This document shows positions 24,425-33,519 of a stretch of 64,000 nucleotides of DNA, piece by piece. Position 1 is the stretch's first letter, and every line of letters starts with the position of its first letter. Origin of the DNA: Pseudomonas indica NBRC 103045 (GTDB taxonomy: Bacteria; Pseudomonadota; Gammaproteobacteria; Pseudomonadales; Pseudomonadaceae). A program made the position numbers and the translations under genes. Under the pieces are notes generated by a model. It worked only from the letters and a program-made list of their open reading frames with translations. It had not been told where the DNA came from and did no database searches. The DNA lies in assembly GCF_002091635.1 (NCBI RefSeq), contig NZ_BDAC01000008.1:124001-188000 (forward strand), read 5' to 3'.

Positions 24425-27400
24425 TGGTTCACACGGTAGAATTCGGCTTGGAGTTGCCGCAGGTTGAGGCTGCCGTCGGCGTAGGCCTTCAGCGCGTCCT
24501 GCAGTTGCGCATCGGCGAGGGCGAAGCCGATCAGGTCGAGGTTGTCCACGGCCAGCGGGCCCTGGCTGCGGATACGCAGGTTGTCGATGACTCCCGCGCC
24601 CACCGGCACCACCCGGCGCGCCTCTCGATCGAAACCGACGATGGCCACGTAGCCGCCGTTTTCCGGCAGGTATTCGTAGGAGTCGCCGAGTTTCAGGGCC
24701 GCGAGGTCGATGCTGAACTCGCCCTGGACGGTGATGCCGGCCGGCTGGATGGCATACATCCAGTAGGGCATGGCCAACGGCTCGACCGGGTACGGCAATT
24801 CGCTGAACTGCAGCATCTGCACATGCACGTCTCCGCCCTGCCGACCATCGGGGAATTGCAGGGAGGCGTTGCTCAGGTCGAGTTTGTATTCGCCGTCCAC
24901 CAGGCTGAACGTCCGGCCGCCACGCAACGGCACGTACGGCAGCGACAGGTTGAGCTGTGCCAGTTGCAGATGGCCCAGTTCGTTGCGCACGCCCTGCTGG
25001 ATACTGATCTCGCGACTGTCCGAGCCGTAGCCGCGATTGCCCTGGCCCGGGTTCAGCAGGAGCGTATAGCGACCGCCGGGAATGTTGCGCTCGGCGCTGT
25101 CGCCATATCCGAAGTTGAAGGCGCCATCGCGGTTGGTGCGGGTGCTGCGCTCCAGGCCTTCGATACGCACTTCCACGTTCGGGATCGGCTGCTGCAACTG
25201 GTCGAGCAGCACCCCGGCGATGAAGGTCGGCAACGGTCGGGTGCGGTAGCGGATGCGCTCCAGCTCCTGGCCGTCGTAGCGCACTTCCACCGATACCTCG
25301 GCGTTGTAGGCGATGTCTCGCTCGGGGTAGAACGCCACCACTTGGCTGCCGGGCAGCTCGGCGAGTTTGCCGGGCACCGCCTGGTAGTTGCGGTTGACGT
25401 CCACCAACTGGTAGCCCTTCGCCTCCAGCTCGCTGGTGCCCAGCGCATCGAGGTCCACGTAGGTCTTGCCGTTGGCGGTCTCGAAGACTTTCAGGTCGAG
25501 CTTGGAAATGTCGATGGCCTGGTTGAAATAGAGGCTGATGAACTCGTTCGGATCGGCGCCGCTCTCGCCATTGGCTGGTGCGATGCGTTCGAGGGCGACC
25601 GGGACCTGTTGCGGGGTGACCACACTGATGGTGCGACTGCTCTGAGCCACCACCTGCTGGCTGCCATCCTGGAGCACGGCCAGCAGCCGGTATTGGCCGC
25701 TCTGGGCGGGAACCTGCAGCATGGCGCTCTTCAGCGTGGTATCGCCGGTCAGAATGGCGTCGGCCAGCGTATCGCCACTGGCGGATAGCAGCAGCGCGCG
25801 AGGCACCAGTTGCCCGGTCAGGTCCTCGATCCGGGCCGCCACTTGCAGCGAGATGGGCTGGCCGAGATCGAGCAGCTCGGTACCTTCGGTGGGTAGCACC
25901 CAGGCGATTGCCGCCTGGGCGAACAGCTCCAGGCTGTACTCGCGGCGCAGTTGGTTACCGGCCTGGTCGCGGGCTTCCAGCACCAGGCTGGCGGGCTTGC
26001 CGATCGGCAGGCTCAGTTGCGTGGCGAAGCGGAACTCACCGGCCTGAGCACCGGGCTCGAGGGTGACGTCCTGGCCATTGACCTGGAAGCTCGCCGGATT
26101 GCTCTCGCGCAAGGTTCCGCGAACTGGGTAGGGATGCTCGCTGACGCGGTTCTGCGCCGGCAATTCCACCAGGGGCTGGTCGAGGATGATTTGCGGCGGC
26201 TGCTGATCCAGCGTCCAGCTGAGCCGCCGGCGGGTTTCCTGGCCGGCAAGGTCGCGGGCGACCAGCTCCGCCTCGAAGCCGGGCTGGCCTGCCGGTACCG
26301 TCAGGGGCTCACGCAGATCGAGAACCTGCATGCCCGACTGGCGCAAGGCCAGATTCCGGCCATTCAGGCTGACCCGCTCCAACCCCGCTTCGGCGACGAT
26401 CTGGCCGCTGAATACGAACCCGCTGCCGGACAGTTGGGCACCGTCCTGGGGCGAGAGGTTATCGAATCGAGGCGGCGCGAAACTGGTCTGCGGCGGCTGG
26501 TAGGTGACCAATACCGAGCGTTGCACGCTGCGCTGGTCGACCCACCCCTGGATGGTCAGGGTATTCGGCCCCGGCTGCAGGGTAAGCGTGGCGGATTGGA
26601 AGGTAAATTCCGTGACCTGCGCGGTCGGCGCGAGAGTCGCCGCCTGGCCATTGACCAGGACCTCCAGTCGCTGGGCCGGCCTGTCGCTGCGCAGGGTGCC
26701 GCGTACCACCAGGGCCGCCTCCTTCACCGTCGCGCTCTGCGCCGGGAAAGTGATGACCAGACCAATATCGCTGGCTGCCGGCTGGCGCTCCACCGTGCGC
26801 GTGCGCTGGGTGCTGTTGCCCGCCTTGTCGTAGGCGGTCAGGGTCAGCAGGTTGGTGCCTTCGAGCAACGGGACGCTGGCCGTCCATTGGCTGCCTTGCA
26901 GGGTCACGGCGAACGGTGTGCCGGGGAAGCGGTCCGAGACGAGCACCAGGCGATCGACGCCTTTTCCGGCATCGCTCACGCTGCCCCGCAGGCTGACACT
27001 GTCCTCGTTGACGTTGATGACGTCCGGCCCATCGATGACCAACTCCGGTCCCTCGCGGTCCGGCACGCTGGCGGCATCACGCGGGTCGCTGCCGGCCGCC
27101 GTTTCCTCGGCATTGCTGAAACCGTCGCCGTCGATGTCCGGGTCGCTGTTATCGCCGATGCCATCCTTGTCCAGGTCATGGCTTTCGGTCGGGTCGCGTG
27201 GGAAGGCGTCGTCGGCATTGGCCACACCGTCGCCATCGATGTCGTCGTCACGGGCATCCGGAATGCCATCGCCATCCAGGTCCGCCGGCTTGCTCGCCGC
27301 ATCGTCCGGATCGCTGCCCAGCTGGATTTCCTCTTCGTTGGAATAGCCATCGCCGTCACGGTCCGGGTCGGCGTTGTCGCCGATGCCATCGCTGTCGGTA

Positions 27401-30400
27401 TCCTTGCTCTCAGCCGGGTCCAGCGGGAAAGCATCGTCGCCGTTGGGCACACCGTCGCCGTCGATGTCCGGGTCGGCGTTGTCGCCGATGCCGTCACCGT
27501 CGGTGTCCTTGCTTTCGGCAGGGTCGCGCGGGAAGGCATCGTCCCCATTGGCCACGCCGTCGCCGTCGATGTCCGGGTCGCTGTTGTCGCCGACGCCGTC
27601 CCGGTCGAGGTCCGCACTCTCGCTCGGATCGCGCGGGAAGGCGTCCTCGGCATTGGCGACGCCATCGCCGTCTATATCGTCGTCGCGGGCATCCGGAATG
27701 CCGTCGCCATCCAGGTCCGCCGGCTTGCTCGTCGCATCGTCCGGATCGCTGCCCAGCTGGATTTCCTCTTCGTTGGAGAATCCATCGCCGTCACGGTCCG
27801 GGTCGGCGTTATCGCCGATGCCATCGCCGTCGGTGTCCTTGCTCTCCGTCGGGTCCAGCGGGAAGGCATCGTTGCCGTTGGGCACGCCGTCGCCGTCGAT
27901 GTCCGGGTCGGCGTTGTCGCCAATACCGTCACCGTCGGTGTCCCTGCTTTCCGTCGCGTCACGGGGGAAGGCATCGTCCTCGTTGGCGACGCCATCGCCA
28001 TCGATATCGGGGTCGGTCTTGTCGCCGATGCCGTCTTTATCGAGGTCCTTGCTGTCAGTCGGATCGTCCGGCAGTTCGTCCTCGTCATTGGGCACGCCGT
28101 CGCCGTCACGATCATCGTCCAAGGCATCCGGTACGCCGTCGCCGTCCAGATCCGCCGGCTTGCTGGCCGGGTCATCGGGGTTGGTGCCGAGCTGTTCTTC
28201 GTAGGCGTTGGAAATGCCGTCGCCGTCGCGGTCGTCATCCGTGTTGTCGCCGATGCCGTCGCCATCGGTGTCCTTGGTTTCGGTCGGATCGAACGGGAAG
28301 GCATCCTGATCGTTGATCACGCCATCGCCATCGATGTCCGGATCGCTGTTGTCGCCCTGGCCGTCGCCGTCGGTGTCCTGGCTTTCCGCCGGATCGCGCG
28401 GGAAGGCATCGTCGGCGTTGGCTACGCCATCGCCATCGACGTCCGGGTCGGCATTGTCGCCAATACCGTCGCCATCCAGATCGCTGGTTTCCGTGGGGTC
28501 GCGCGGGAAGGCGTCCTGCTCGTTGGCCACGCCATCGCCGTCGATATCCTCGTCCCGGCCATCGGGTATACCGTCGCCATCCAGGTCGGCCGGCTTGCTC
28601 GTGGCATCGTCGGGATCGCTGCCGAACTGGCTTTCATCGTCGTTGGAGTAGCCGTCGCCATCGCGGTCGGTATCCGCGTTGTCACCAATGCCGTCCCCAT
28701 CCAGATCCTTGCTTTCCGCAGGGTCCCGGGGGAAGGCGTCCTCTTCGTTGGACACGCCATCGCCGTCGATGTCGGGGTCTGAGCTGTCGCCGATACCGTC
28801 CTTGTCCAGGTCCTTGCTGTCAGTGGGATCGTCCGGCAGCTCGTCCTCGTCGTTGGCTACGCCATCGCCGTCGCGGTCGTCGTCCAATACGTCCGGGATG
28901 CCGTCCTGATCCAGATCCGCCGGCTTGCTGGAGGCGTCATCGGGGTCGGTTCCGACCTGCTGTTCCAGATCGTTGGAGTAACCATCGCCGTCACGATCGC
29001 TATCGGCGTTGTCGCCGATACCGTCTCCGTCGGTGTCCTTGCTCTCGAGGGGATCGAACGGGAAGGCGTCGATACCGTTGGGCACGCCGTCGCCATCGAT
29101 ATCCGGATCGCTGTTATCGCCCACCCCATCACCGTCGGTGTCGCGACTCTCGGTGGGGTCGCGGGGGAAGGCGTCCTGATCGTTCGGAACATTGTCACCG
29201 TCGATATCGGGGTCGGTCTTGTCGCCGATGCCGTCCTTGTCCAGGTCCTTGCTATCGGTGGGATCGTCCGGCAATTCGTCTTCGGCATTGGGCACGCCGT
29301 CGCCATCACGATCATCGTCCAGGGCGTCCGGGATACCGTCCTGATCCAGGTCCGCCGGCTTGCTGGCCGGGTCGTCAGGGTCGGTACCGAGCTGTTCCTC
29401 GTAGGCGTTGGAAATGCCGTCGCCGTCGCGGTCCTCGTCCCGGTTGTCGCCGATGCCGTCACCATCGGTGTCCTTGCTCTCGGACGGATCATCCGGGAAA
29501 GCGTCCTGGGCATTGGGTACGCCGTCACCGTCGCGGTCGTCATCGAGGCTATCGGGGATGCCGTCGCGATCGGCATCCGGCGGCACGCTGGCAGGGTCGT
29601 CCGGGTTGGTCCCGACCTGCTCTTCATATTCGTTGGAGATGCCGTCGCCGTCGCGGTCTTCGTCCTGGTTGTCGCCGATACCGTCGCCATCCAGATCGCA
29701 CAACAAACCGAAGTCGACCTTGGTCAGGGCAGCGGCGTTGAAGTGCGTACGCGCCAGGGTATCCAGCGACAGATTGGCCGCCACGGCACCGCCGTACAGC
29801 AAGGCCCCATACTGCTGGGTGAGATTGCCACGGGCATAGATGAAACCCGCTACCGTCGTGCTGGAGGCCAGGGTGACGCCATTTTCGGCCAACACCAGCA
29901 AGCGGGACGGATCGCCTGGTTGTTCGTAGCCGGTGGCATTGAGGCGGGCCTGCCACGGCAGATCGAGGTTGTTCAGCACGTGCAGGCGAACGGTACCGCT
30001 GCCAGCCAGGGGCAGGATACGGGCTTCGGTGCCGACGATCAGCTTCTCGATCCAATAGTCCCCCGGCGCCAGCTCCAGTGTGCCCCGGTAGCCGACTTCC
30101 AGCTCGCGCAACCGGTAGCTGCCGGCGGTCGTGAAACGCGCACTGGCCAGGCCACCCACCGTCAGGCGAGCCCACTCCTTGCGACTGCCGTCGAGCGTCA
30201 CACTGCCAGCGAAAGGCACGTCCTGGCGAAAGCCGTCGGTCGTCTTGAGGAACGCCGGCATGGCCGGCACCCGGGCTGGCGTGAAGCTGGCCTGGCAATC
30301 GCTGCTGCCGCAACTGCGAACGACCGACGCAAAGCTGTTGTCGACGCGCATGGCCGGAAGGTATGCCGTCGGCCCATCGCGCAATTGCGCGTTGAAGCCG

Positions 30401-31467
30401 AAACCGATGCGACCATCGCTGGCGTGGGTCTGCAAGCCCTTGGCGAAAGCCGCCACGCAGAGATTCGGCTGGGTAGCGGGTGGCGGTACGCCCGGCGTGC
30501 TCTGGGCATCACGCATGTCGCTGCCGGCGACACGCTCTCGTTCGTCGTCGTAGCCATCGCCATCGGTGTCGTCGTCGAACAGGTCGATCAGGCCGTCGCT
30601 ATCCAGATCGCCCCGCTCCTGGCACTGGCTGTTCCAGGGTAGCGTCGCGATGGCGGCCGGACGGTTCTCGATGCGAGCGGCGGTGCCGAGTTCCGCCGAA
30701 CGGGCATTGAGCGCGCCGTTGAAACGGGCGGCGAAGGCGGCACGATAGTCGCCTTCGACGTAGGCCAGCGCATTGACCGCGGCGGAAGACTCCAGGTTGA
30801 GATCGCCAAGGACGAAGAGCTGCAGGAACTCTGGCGTTCCCGAACCGTCATCGACGCCATTGACGCGGGCATGGAAAGGCAGGTTGAGACTGCTGCCCAG
30901 CATCACCTTGGCGGTTCCGCCCGCCACACGCAGTTGGCTGTTGGCGGCCATGTCCAACTGGCCGATCCAATAGCGCCCCGGTGCCAGCGTGACCTTGGCA
31001 CCGTAGGCGAGGCTGAGCCTCTGGATGTAATAGGCCTGATGCCGTGGGTTGAAGCTCAGGGTGGCACCGGCATCCAGAGTAATGGAGCGGTAGCGATTCA
31101 GCGCCTCGCCACCCGCTTCGCCATTCCCTAGGTAATTCACGCGCAGGTCGTGCTGCGCGACGATATTTGGCAGCGCCAGGTTCAGGGAGGATGCGTCGAA
31201 ACCGCTGGCCTGGCAGTTTTGCGTACCGCACGTGGGCGTACCCCACGGGTTCCGCACACTGCGGGTATCGATCACTGGGTTGGTGTTGCCCAGCAGTTGT
31301 GCGCCCCACTGGAAGACGACACCGCCGCTGCCATGGGTCTGCAAACCGCCGCTGAAAACGGCACGGCAGGCATCCGCCGCCTGGGCCAGACTTCCGGCGC
31401 ATAGCAGCAGCCAAGCCAACCCCGCCAGCAGCCGGCTCTGCCTGACCTCCCCCTTCAGCATCCCCAT
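24415..31467 (-). CDS. Large secreted calcium-binding protein with thrombospondin type 3 repeats
   Basis: The protein has 2,350 residues. A signal peptide (LLAGLAWLLLCAGSLAQA) is cut near residue 30. Two homologous beta-rich globular domains follow (about 34-285 and 330-585). Each begins C.A.F..GLQTH and contains a LAPG(R/D)YWI strand, which recalls pilus-associated adhesin-like domains; a short TSP3 pair lies between them. Residues ~589-1466 are almost pure TSP3 repeats (DxDxDG), strongly acidic and predicted to bind many calcium ions. The C-terminal ~880 residues hold several Ig-like domains, an SbsA-type Ig domain, a carboxypeptidase-regulatory-like domain and a unique end. No sortase motif, autotransporter barrel or obvious C-terminal secretion signal is seen. 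It is likely a structural partner of the giant protein. Confidence 0.85.
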   Translation of the reverse strand: MGMLKGEVRQSRLLAGLAWLLLCAGSLAQAADACRAVFSGGLQTHGSGGVVFQWGAQLLGNTNPVIDTRSVRNPWGTPTCGTQNCQASGFDASSLNLALPNIVAQHDLRVNYLGNGEAGGEALNRYRSITLDAGATLSFNPRHQAYYIQRLSLAYGAKVTLAPGRYWIGQLDMAANSQLRVAGGTAKVMLGSSLNLPFHARVNGVDDGSGTPEFLQLFVLGDLNLESSAAVNALAYVEGDYRAAFAARFNGALNARSAELGTAARIENRPAAIATLPWNSQCQERGDLDSDGLIDLFDDDTDGDGYDDERERVAGSDMRDAQSTPGVPPPATQPNLCVAAFAKGLQTHASDGRIGFGFNAQLRDGPTAYLPAMRVDNSFASVVRSCGSSDCQASFTPARVPAMPAFLKTTDGFRQDVPFAGSVTLDGSRKEWARLTVGGLASARFTTAGSYRLRELEVGYRGTLELAPGDYWIEKLIVGTEARILPLAGSGTVRLHVLNNLDLPWQARLNATGYEQPGDPSRLLVLAENGVTLASSTTVAGFIYARGNLTQQYGALLYGGAVAANLSLDTLARTHFNAAALTKVDFGLLCDLDGDGIGDNQDEDRDGDGISNEYEEQVGTNPDDPASVPPDADRDGIPDSLDDDRDGDGVPNAQDAFPDDPSESKDTDGDGIGDNRDEDRDGDGISNAYEEQLGTDPDDPASKPADLDQDGIPDALDDDRDGDGVPNAEDELPDDPTDSKDLDKDGIGDKTDPDIDGDNVPNDQDAFPRDPTESRDTDGDGVGDNSDPDIDGDGVPNGIDAFPFDPLESKDTDGDGIGDNADSDRDGDGYSNDLEQQVGTDPDDASSKPADLDQDGIPDVLDDDRDGDGVANDEDELPDDPTDSKDLDKDGIGDSSDPDIDGDGVSNEEDAFPRDPAESKDLDGDGIGDNADTDRDGDGYSNDDESQFGSDPDDATSKPADLDGDGIPDGRDEDIDGDGVANEQDAFPRDPTETSDLDGDGIGDNADPDVDGDGVANADDAFPRDPAESQDTDGDGQGDNSDPDIDGDGVINDQDAFPFDPTETKDTDGDGIGDNTDDDRDGDGISNAYEEQLGTNPDDPASKPADLDGDGVPDALDDDRDGDGVPNDEDELPDDPTDSKDLDKDGIGDKTDPDIDGDGVANEDDAFPRDATESRDTDGDGIGDNADPDIDGDGVPNGNDAFPLDPTESKDTDGDGIGDNADPDRDGDGFSNEEEIQLGSDPDDATSKPADLDGDGIPDARDDDIDGDGVANAEDAFPRDPSESADLDRDGVGDNSDPDIDGDGVANGDDAFPRDPAESKDTDGDGIGDNADPDIDGDGVPNGDDAFPLDPAESKDTDSDGIGDNADPDRDGDGYSNEEEIQLGSDPDDAASKPADLDGDGIPDARDDDIDGDGVANADDAFPRDPTESHDLDKDGIGDNSDPDIDGDGFSNAEETAAGSDPRDAASVPDREGPELVIDGPDVINVNEDSVSLRGSVSDAGKGVDRLVLVSDRFPGTPFAVTLQGSQWTASVPLLEGTNLLTLTAYDKAGNSTQRTRTVERQPAASDIGLVITFPAQSATVKEAALVVRGTLRSDRPAQRLEVLVNGQAATLAPTAQVTEFTFQSATLTLQPGPNTLTIQGWVDQRSVQRSVLVTYQPPQTSFAPPRFDNLSPQDGAQLSGSGFVFSGQIVAEAGLERVSLNGRNLALRQSGMQVLDLREPLTVPAGQPGFEAELVARDLAGQETRRRLSWTLDQQPPQIILDQPLVELPAQNRVSEHPYPVRGTLRESNPASFQVNGQDVTLEPGAQAGEFRFATQLSLPIGKPASLVLEARDQAGNQLRREYSLELFAQAAIAWVLPTEGTELLDLGQPISLQVAARIEDLTGQLVPRALLLSASGDTLADAILTGDTTLKSAMLQVPAQSGQYRLLAVLQDGSQQVVAQSSRTISVVTPQQVPVALERIAPANGESGADPNEFISLYFNQAIDISKLDLKVFETANGKTYVDLDALGTSELEAKGYQLVDVNRNYQAVPGKLAELPGSQVVAFYPERDIAYNAEVSVEVRYDGQELERIRYRTRPLPTFIAGVLLDQLQQPIPNVEVRIEGLERSTRTNRDGAFNFGYGDSAERNIPGGRYTLLLNPGQGNRGYGSDSREISIQQGVRNELGHLQLAQLNLSLPYVPLRGGRTFSLVDGEYKLDLSNASLQFPDGRQGGDVHVQMLQFSELPYPVEPLAMPYWMYAIQPAGITVQGEFSIDLAALKLGDSYEYLPENGGYVAIVGFDREARRVVPVGAGVIDNLRIRSQGPLAVDNLDLIGFALADAQLQDALKAYADGSLNLRQLQAEFYRVNQSR
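27070..29700 (-). repeat. TSP3 calcium-binding repeat tract with higher-order periodicity
   Basis: About 2.6 kb encode consecutive DxDxDG-type repeats. A higher-order unit running from KPADLDxDGIPD to DPDDAxSKPADLD recurs about seven times (six exact KPADLD occurrences plus one variant, PPDADRDGIPD). The DNA repeats are degenerate, so this is coding repetition and not a satellite or CRISPR. Confidence 0.95.
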
Positions 31468-31560
31468 AGCTTTTCCATCCGCTCAGATACAGGCTGCCCT
31501 GCCGCTGTCCCTTGAACCGGCCGGCGAAATGACGGCCGTAGTTGGCATCGCTCGTCTCAG
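31468..31560. other. Upstream region of the TSP3 protein gene
   Basis: About 90 bp lie between the MITE-like element and the TSP3 gene start. A GGAAAAG stretch about 5 nt before the ATG may serve as ribosome binding site. No clear promoter is seen; any promoter for the downstream genes would lie here or within the inserted element. Confidence 0.35.
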
Positions 31561-31698
31561 AGCCTGTTCAAAGACTGCTGCGCGTCGGCCCTGCTGCGTT
31601 AAAAACAGACTCGGAATGCTCATTTACAGCGCGTAAACTCCGCTTCCTTATCTGTTTTCGCCTTGCAGGGCTCTAGCTCGCGGGCCTTTGAACAGGCT
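31561..31698. mobile_element. MITE-like non-coding element, 138 bp
   Basis: Perfect 13-bp terminal inverted repeats AGCCTGTTCAAAG (31561-31573) and CTTTGAACAGGCT (31686-31698) are flanked by a 5-bp direct repeat CTCAG (31556-31560 and 31699-31703), the expected target duplication. The interior has no open frame and contains further inverted pairs (AAAACAG near 31601-31608, CTGTTTT near 31657-31663). The right target duplication overlaps the stop codon of the adjoining lipoprotein gene, so the insertion left that protein intact but separates it from the TSP3 gene. A parent transposase is not in the window. Confidence 0.85.
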
Positions 31699-31699
31699 C

Positions 31700-32566
31700 T
31701 CAGTGCGAGCTGTATTGCACGTTCACTTGTTTTATCGCTTGCTCGCTCAAGGCCTTCACCGCGGCTTTCAGGGCCTGGGGCGCCAGTCTTTCGCGAATGA
31801 GGCCGCTTACCTCGGCCAAGGGCTTGCCCGGCAAGCGCTCCTCGCCGGTTACCCGGACCAGCAGCAACTGCCCATCGGCATACAACGGTGCAATGGAGCC
31901 CACGGCTGTCGGCTCCACCAGGCTACGCAACGGCTGGTCCAGCAATTCGATCTTCAGTCGGTTCTGCCGGTATTCCAGCGGTCTGCCGGCCGCACGCCAG
32001 CCGGCTACCAGAGCGGCCCAGTCCTGGCCTTTCACCTCGGCACCGCTGAGCAGTCCGATCAGTTCGGTCCGCTGTTTCTCGTCGAGTTCGCCGGAGCTGG
32101 CGATGATCTCGAAGCTTTTCTCGATACCGCCGCCGAACTCCTCGGGGTGGCGCTCGTAATACTGAGCCACCGCTTCGGTGGTAACCGGCTCCGGCGTGGC
32201 ATGGGCCTGCAGGTAGTGCCGCACCAGCAGCTCTTCCCGGTATGCCAGGGTCTTGAGTTCCAACTGTTCGCGCTCGGAAGCGCTCAGTTCACGCTCGGCC
32301 AGCAGCGCCATGGACCGGCTGCTCACCAGGCTCTCAAGGATCTTGCGCTCCACCTCTTCATTGGCCACGAGAGGTGCGGAGTCGCCCAGCGTGCGCTCGA
32401 TCGTCTGCTCCAGTTGGGCCCGAGTGATGGGCGTTCCCTCAACGGTCACCAGGGTCGCGGATGGCTCGACGGGAACGTCCCGCAAGGCCTCCCGCGAGTC
32501 TTCCTTGCATCCGCTCAGGAGCAGGCCGGCGATGGCACAGCCCAAGGCCCACTTAACTGTCTGCAC
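31700..32566 (-). CDS. SurA/parvulin-like periplasmic lipoprotein
   Basis: The 288-residue protein has a lipoprotein signal (AGLLLSGC, lipidated Cys20) followed by Lys at +2, compatible with outer-membrane sorting. The N-terminal half resembles the SurA N-terminal chaperone fold (VEGTPITRAQLEQTIERTLGD, then a long helical segment ending YYERHPEEFG). The parvulin catalytic domain is degenerate or hardly recognisable (residues ~150-250), so it may act as a chaperone rather than an isomerase. The start codon is GTG and overlaps the preceding parvulin gene by 14 bp, implying co-translation. A likely role is folding or holding the giant or the TSP3 protein during export. Confidence 0.75.
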   Translation of the reverse strand: MQTVKWALGCAIAGLLLSGCKEDSREALRDVPVEPSATLVTVEGTPITRAQLEQTIERTLGDSAPLVANEEVERKILESLVSSRSMALLAERELSASEREQLELKTLAYREELLVRHYLQAHATPEPVTTEAVAQYYERHPEEFGGGIEKSFEIIASSGELDEKQRTELIGLLSGAEVKGQDWAALVAGWRAAGRPLEYRQNRLKIELLDQPLRSLVEPTAVGSIAPLYADGQLLLVRVTGEERLPGKPLAEVSGLIRERLAPQALKAAVKALSEQAIKQVNVQYSSH

Positions 32567-33428
32567 GTTTTTCGTCGTCCTTGGCTGCGGTCTTCTCGGC
32601 TTCCGGCTTCTCTTTCTTCTCGATCTTCGCGGCCTGCTTCAGACGGTCCAGCTCGGCCTGCTTGGCCTCCTGGCGCAGTCGATAGCGGATGTCGCCGCTC
32701 ACCGCCTCGAACGGCTGCTTGATCACCTGCGGCCCCTCGATGACCTTGATGACGTGGAAGCCGAATGGCGTGACCACCGGCTCCGACAACTCACCGGCCT
32801 TCATGGAAAACACCTTGGTGCTGAAGGTCGGGTCGATGGCGCCTTCCTGCAACCAGCCCAGATCGCCGTCCTGTTGGGCGGAAAGCTGGTCTTCGGAGAA
32901 TTGCTTGGCCAGCGCGCCGAAGTCTTCCTGGGCCTTCGCCCGCGAGTAAACCTCTTGGGCACGGGTCAGCAAGGCTTGGCGCTCGCCGTCGCTCATGCCG
33001 GGATTGGTACGCAGCAGGATATGGGCGACATGGACCTTCCTCGCCTGGAACTGGTCGGGGTTGGTCGCGTAGAAATTGCGCACCGCCTCGTCGGTGACCC
33101 GCTCGCGCAGGAACTCCTCGAAGTAACGGCTGATGAGCATTTGCTTGCGGAACTCGGCGACTTCCGCCTCGACCTGCTCCACCGGCAGCAAGCCCTGGGC
33201 CTCGATCTGGCCGGCCAAACCTTCGCGCTCAAGATACTCATCGAGTTCGCGCTCGACCCATTCGCTGTTCTGCGTGGGCACACGCTTGAGTTTCAGGTAG
33301 GCATCGAAGCGTTCCTGAGAAACGGGTTTGCCGTTCACCACGGCGATGGAATCGCCACCGGAGTCGCAGCCCGCCAGGGTCAGAGCCAGGAGGGAGGTCG
33401 CCAGGGCGAGGCGTTGGAACTGCTTCAT
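32553..33428 (-). CDS. PpiC-type (parvulin) peptidyl-prolyl isomerase lipoprotein
   Basis: The 291-residue protein has a signal peptide with lipobox LTLAGC (Cys21); Asp at +2 would favour retention in the inner membrane by the E. coli rule. A SurA/EpsD-like N-terminal helical domain starts SIAVVNGKPVSQERFDAYL. The parvulin domain (~residues 130-240) is well preserved, with VAHILL, LAKQFSED, GDLGW and PFGFHVIKV blocks. The C-terminal tail is charged and Lys/Glu/Ala-rich. A good Shine-Dalgarno (AAGGTGG) precedes the ATG. It lies 91 bp after the giant gene in the same direction, so its main client may be the giant protein. EpsD-type exopolysaccharide isomerases are the nearest family I recall, but no polysaccharide genes are seen here. 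Confidence 0.88.
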   Translation of the reverse strand: MKQFQRLALATSLLALTLAGCDSGGDSIAVVNGKPVSQERFDAYLKLKRVPTQNSEWVERELDEYLEREGLAGQIEAQGLLPVEQVEAEVAEFRKQMLISRYFEEFLRERVTDEAVRNFYATNPDQFQARKVHVAHILLRTNPGMSDGERQALLTRAQEVYSRAKAQEDFGALAKQFSEDQLSAQQDGDLGWLQEGAIDPTFSTKVFSMKAGELSEPVVTPFGFHVIKVIEGPQVIKQPFEAVSGDIRYRLRQEAKQAELDRLKQAAKIEKKEKPEAEKTAAKDDEKRADS

Positions 33429-33519
33429 GGGATCACCACCTTTATAAGGTCAAATTCCTTTTAATCGCGGCTGCGATATACAGGTCGGCCACGATCAAGG
33501 TCGTGACGTCGCTCACAAT

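Noticed and set aside
27070-29700. CRISPR-like or satellite repeats
   Set aside because: The repeats are degenerate, follow codon periodicity and encode DxDxDG calcium-binding loops; there are no identical repeats with unique spacers.
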